A stretch of DNA of 64,000 nucleotides from Amyelois transitella (taxonomy: Eukaryota > Arthropoda > Insecta > Lepidoptera > Pyralidae). Location: assembly GCF_032362555.1 (NCBI RefSeq), contig NC_083536.1, positions 10,850,001 to 10,914,000 of the forward strand, read 5' to 3'. A model generated the notes under the pieces. That model was not told the origin of the DNA and did not search any database. It saw nothing but the letters and a program-made list of their open reading frames with translations. Every line of letters begins with the position of its first letter. Positions within the stretch are counted from its first letter, which is position 1. Shown here piece by piece: positions 63,648-64,000 of this stretch. The position numbers were made by a program, and so were the translations under genes.

Positions 63648-64000
63648 CTACTCTGTCAAGAAAGTAGCAGGAAAAGATCAATAATACACAAATTGTTTGT
63701 TATTCATCCAAATTTATTTTATCACCTTCAAAATATGCTCCTTTAGAAACGATACACTTACGCCAACGAATAATCCAATCATCAAAACATTTTTTAAACG
63801 CTGTTTCCGGAATTGAGGTCAGTTCTCGCCGCGAATTCTCTTTTATGTCTTCTACCGATTGAAAACGGGTGCCACGAAGTGGTAATTTGAGTTTAGGAAA
63901 AAGAAAAAAGTCGGCTGGAGCCATATCTGGTGAATATGGTGGTTGCTCGATGGTATTTGTTGAGTGTTTGGTTAAAAATTCGTTCACAATGATGGCCTTG
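63648..64000 (-). mobile_element. Mariner copy 2, cut by the window edge
   Basis: Minus-strand right end of the same mariner family as at 15.5 kb. CTACTCTGTCAAGAAAGTAG starts at 63,648 after TA (63,646-63,647). The rest of the element lies beyond 64,000. Confidence 0.93.
63700..64000 (-). CDS. Mariner transposase C-terminus, partial
   Basis: Frame open from the window edge to the stop at 63,700. Includes YSPDMAPADFFLFP with the third catalytic aspartate and the conserved end KGAYFEGDKINLDE. Differs from copy 1 in the last residue (E for K) and appears otherwise identical over this stretch. Whether the rest is intact cannot be seen. Confidence 0.9.
   Translation of the reverse strand, partial: KAIIVNEFLTKHSTNTIEQPPYSPDMAPADFFLFPKLKLPLRGTRFQSVEDIKENSRRELTSIPETAFKKCFDDWIIRWRKCIVSKGAYFEGDKINLDE

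Overview
This is animal DNA, most probably from a moth or butterfly. The evidence is short TTAGG/CCTAA telomere-type arrays, R1-clade retrotransposons of the TRAS/SART kind, tRNA-headed SINEs with a GGTTCGAATCC B box, BEL/Pao and Transib elements, and AT-rich intergenic DNA. I found no convincing single-copy host gene. Almost everything recognisable is a transposable element or its remains. The dense nesting suggests heterochromatin (subtelomere, W chromosome or a TE graveyard); that placement is inference.

Layout. 1-8.7 kb: a GC-rich Jockey-clade element (A) split by an apparently complete minus-strand CR1-type element (B, two intact ORFs) with an 8-bp target duplication. 9.7-35.2 kb: a BEL/Pao LTR retrotransposon whose pol gene is split at 13,755/32,762 by 19 kb of nested insertions. 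The first guest is a CR1-like element (C) with PHD finger and SGNH-hydrolase-like ORF1. C itself holds a mariner with an intact DD34D transposase, a 5'-truncated LINE (D, carrying a SINE and an RTE-clade element), and a pogo/Tigger-like DNA transposon (E, carrying a second SINE). In most cases the interrupted reading frame resumes exactly across the guest, so insertion order can be read directly.

35.2-50.9 kb: a D-family fragment, then an R1/TRAS-SART-like 5' fragment (F) next to a CCTAA array. Next comes an R1/LOA-like element with RNase H (H), interrupted by an intact CR1-type element (G, 9-bp duplication, 37-nt poly(A)) and by a probable solo LTR (4-5 bp duplication). An antisense R1 gag fragment (I) follows. 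51.7-53.7 kb: a Transib-superfamily transposase, a relative of RAG1, with all three catalytic acidic residues readable but one frameshift. 54-64 kb: more D-family copies, R1-like gag pieces, short palindromic repeat units, a second RNase H copy of H, a spliced Myb/SANT-type gene typical of Harbinger transposons, and a truncated second mariner.

Functionally these are selfish elements. The copies that look most recent or most intact are B, G and the mariner at 15.6 kb. E and the Transib gene come close but carry frameshifts. Clade names rest on motif recognition by eye, not on searches.
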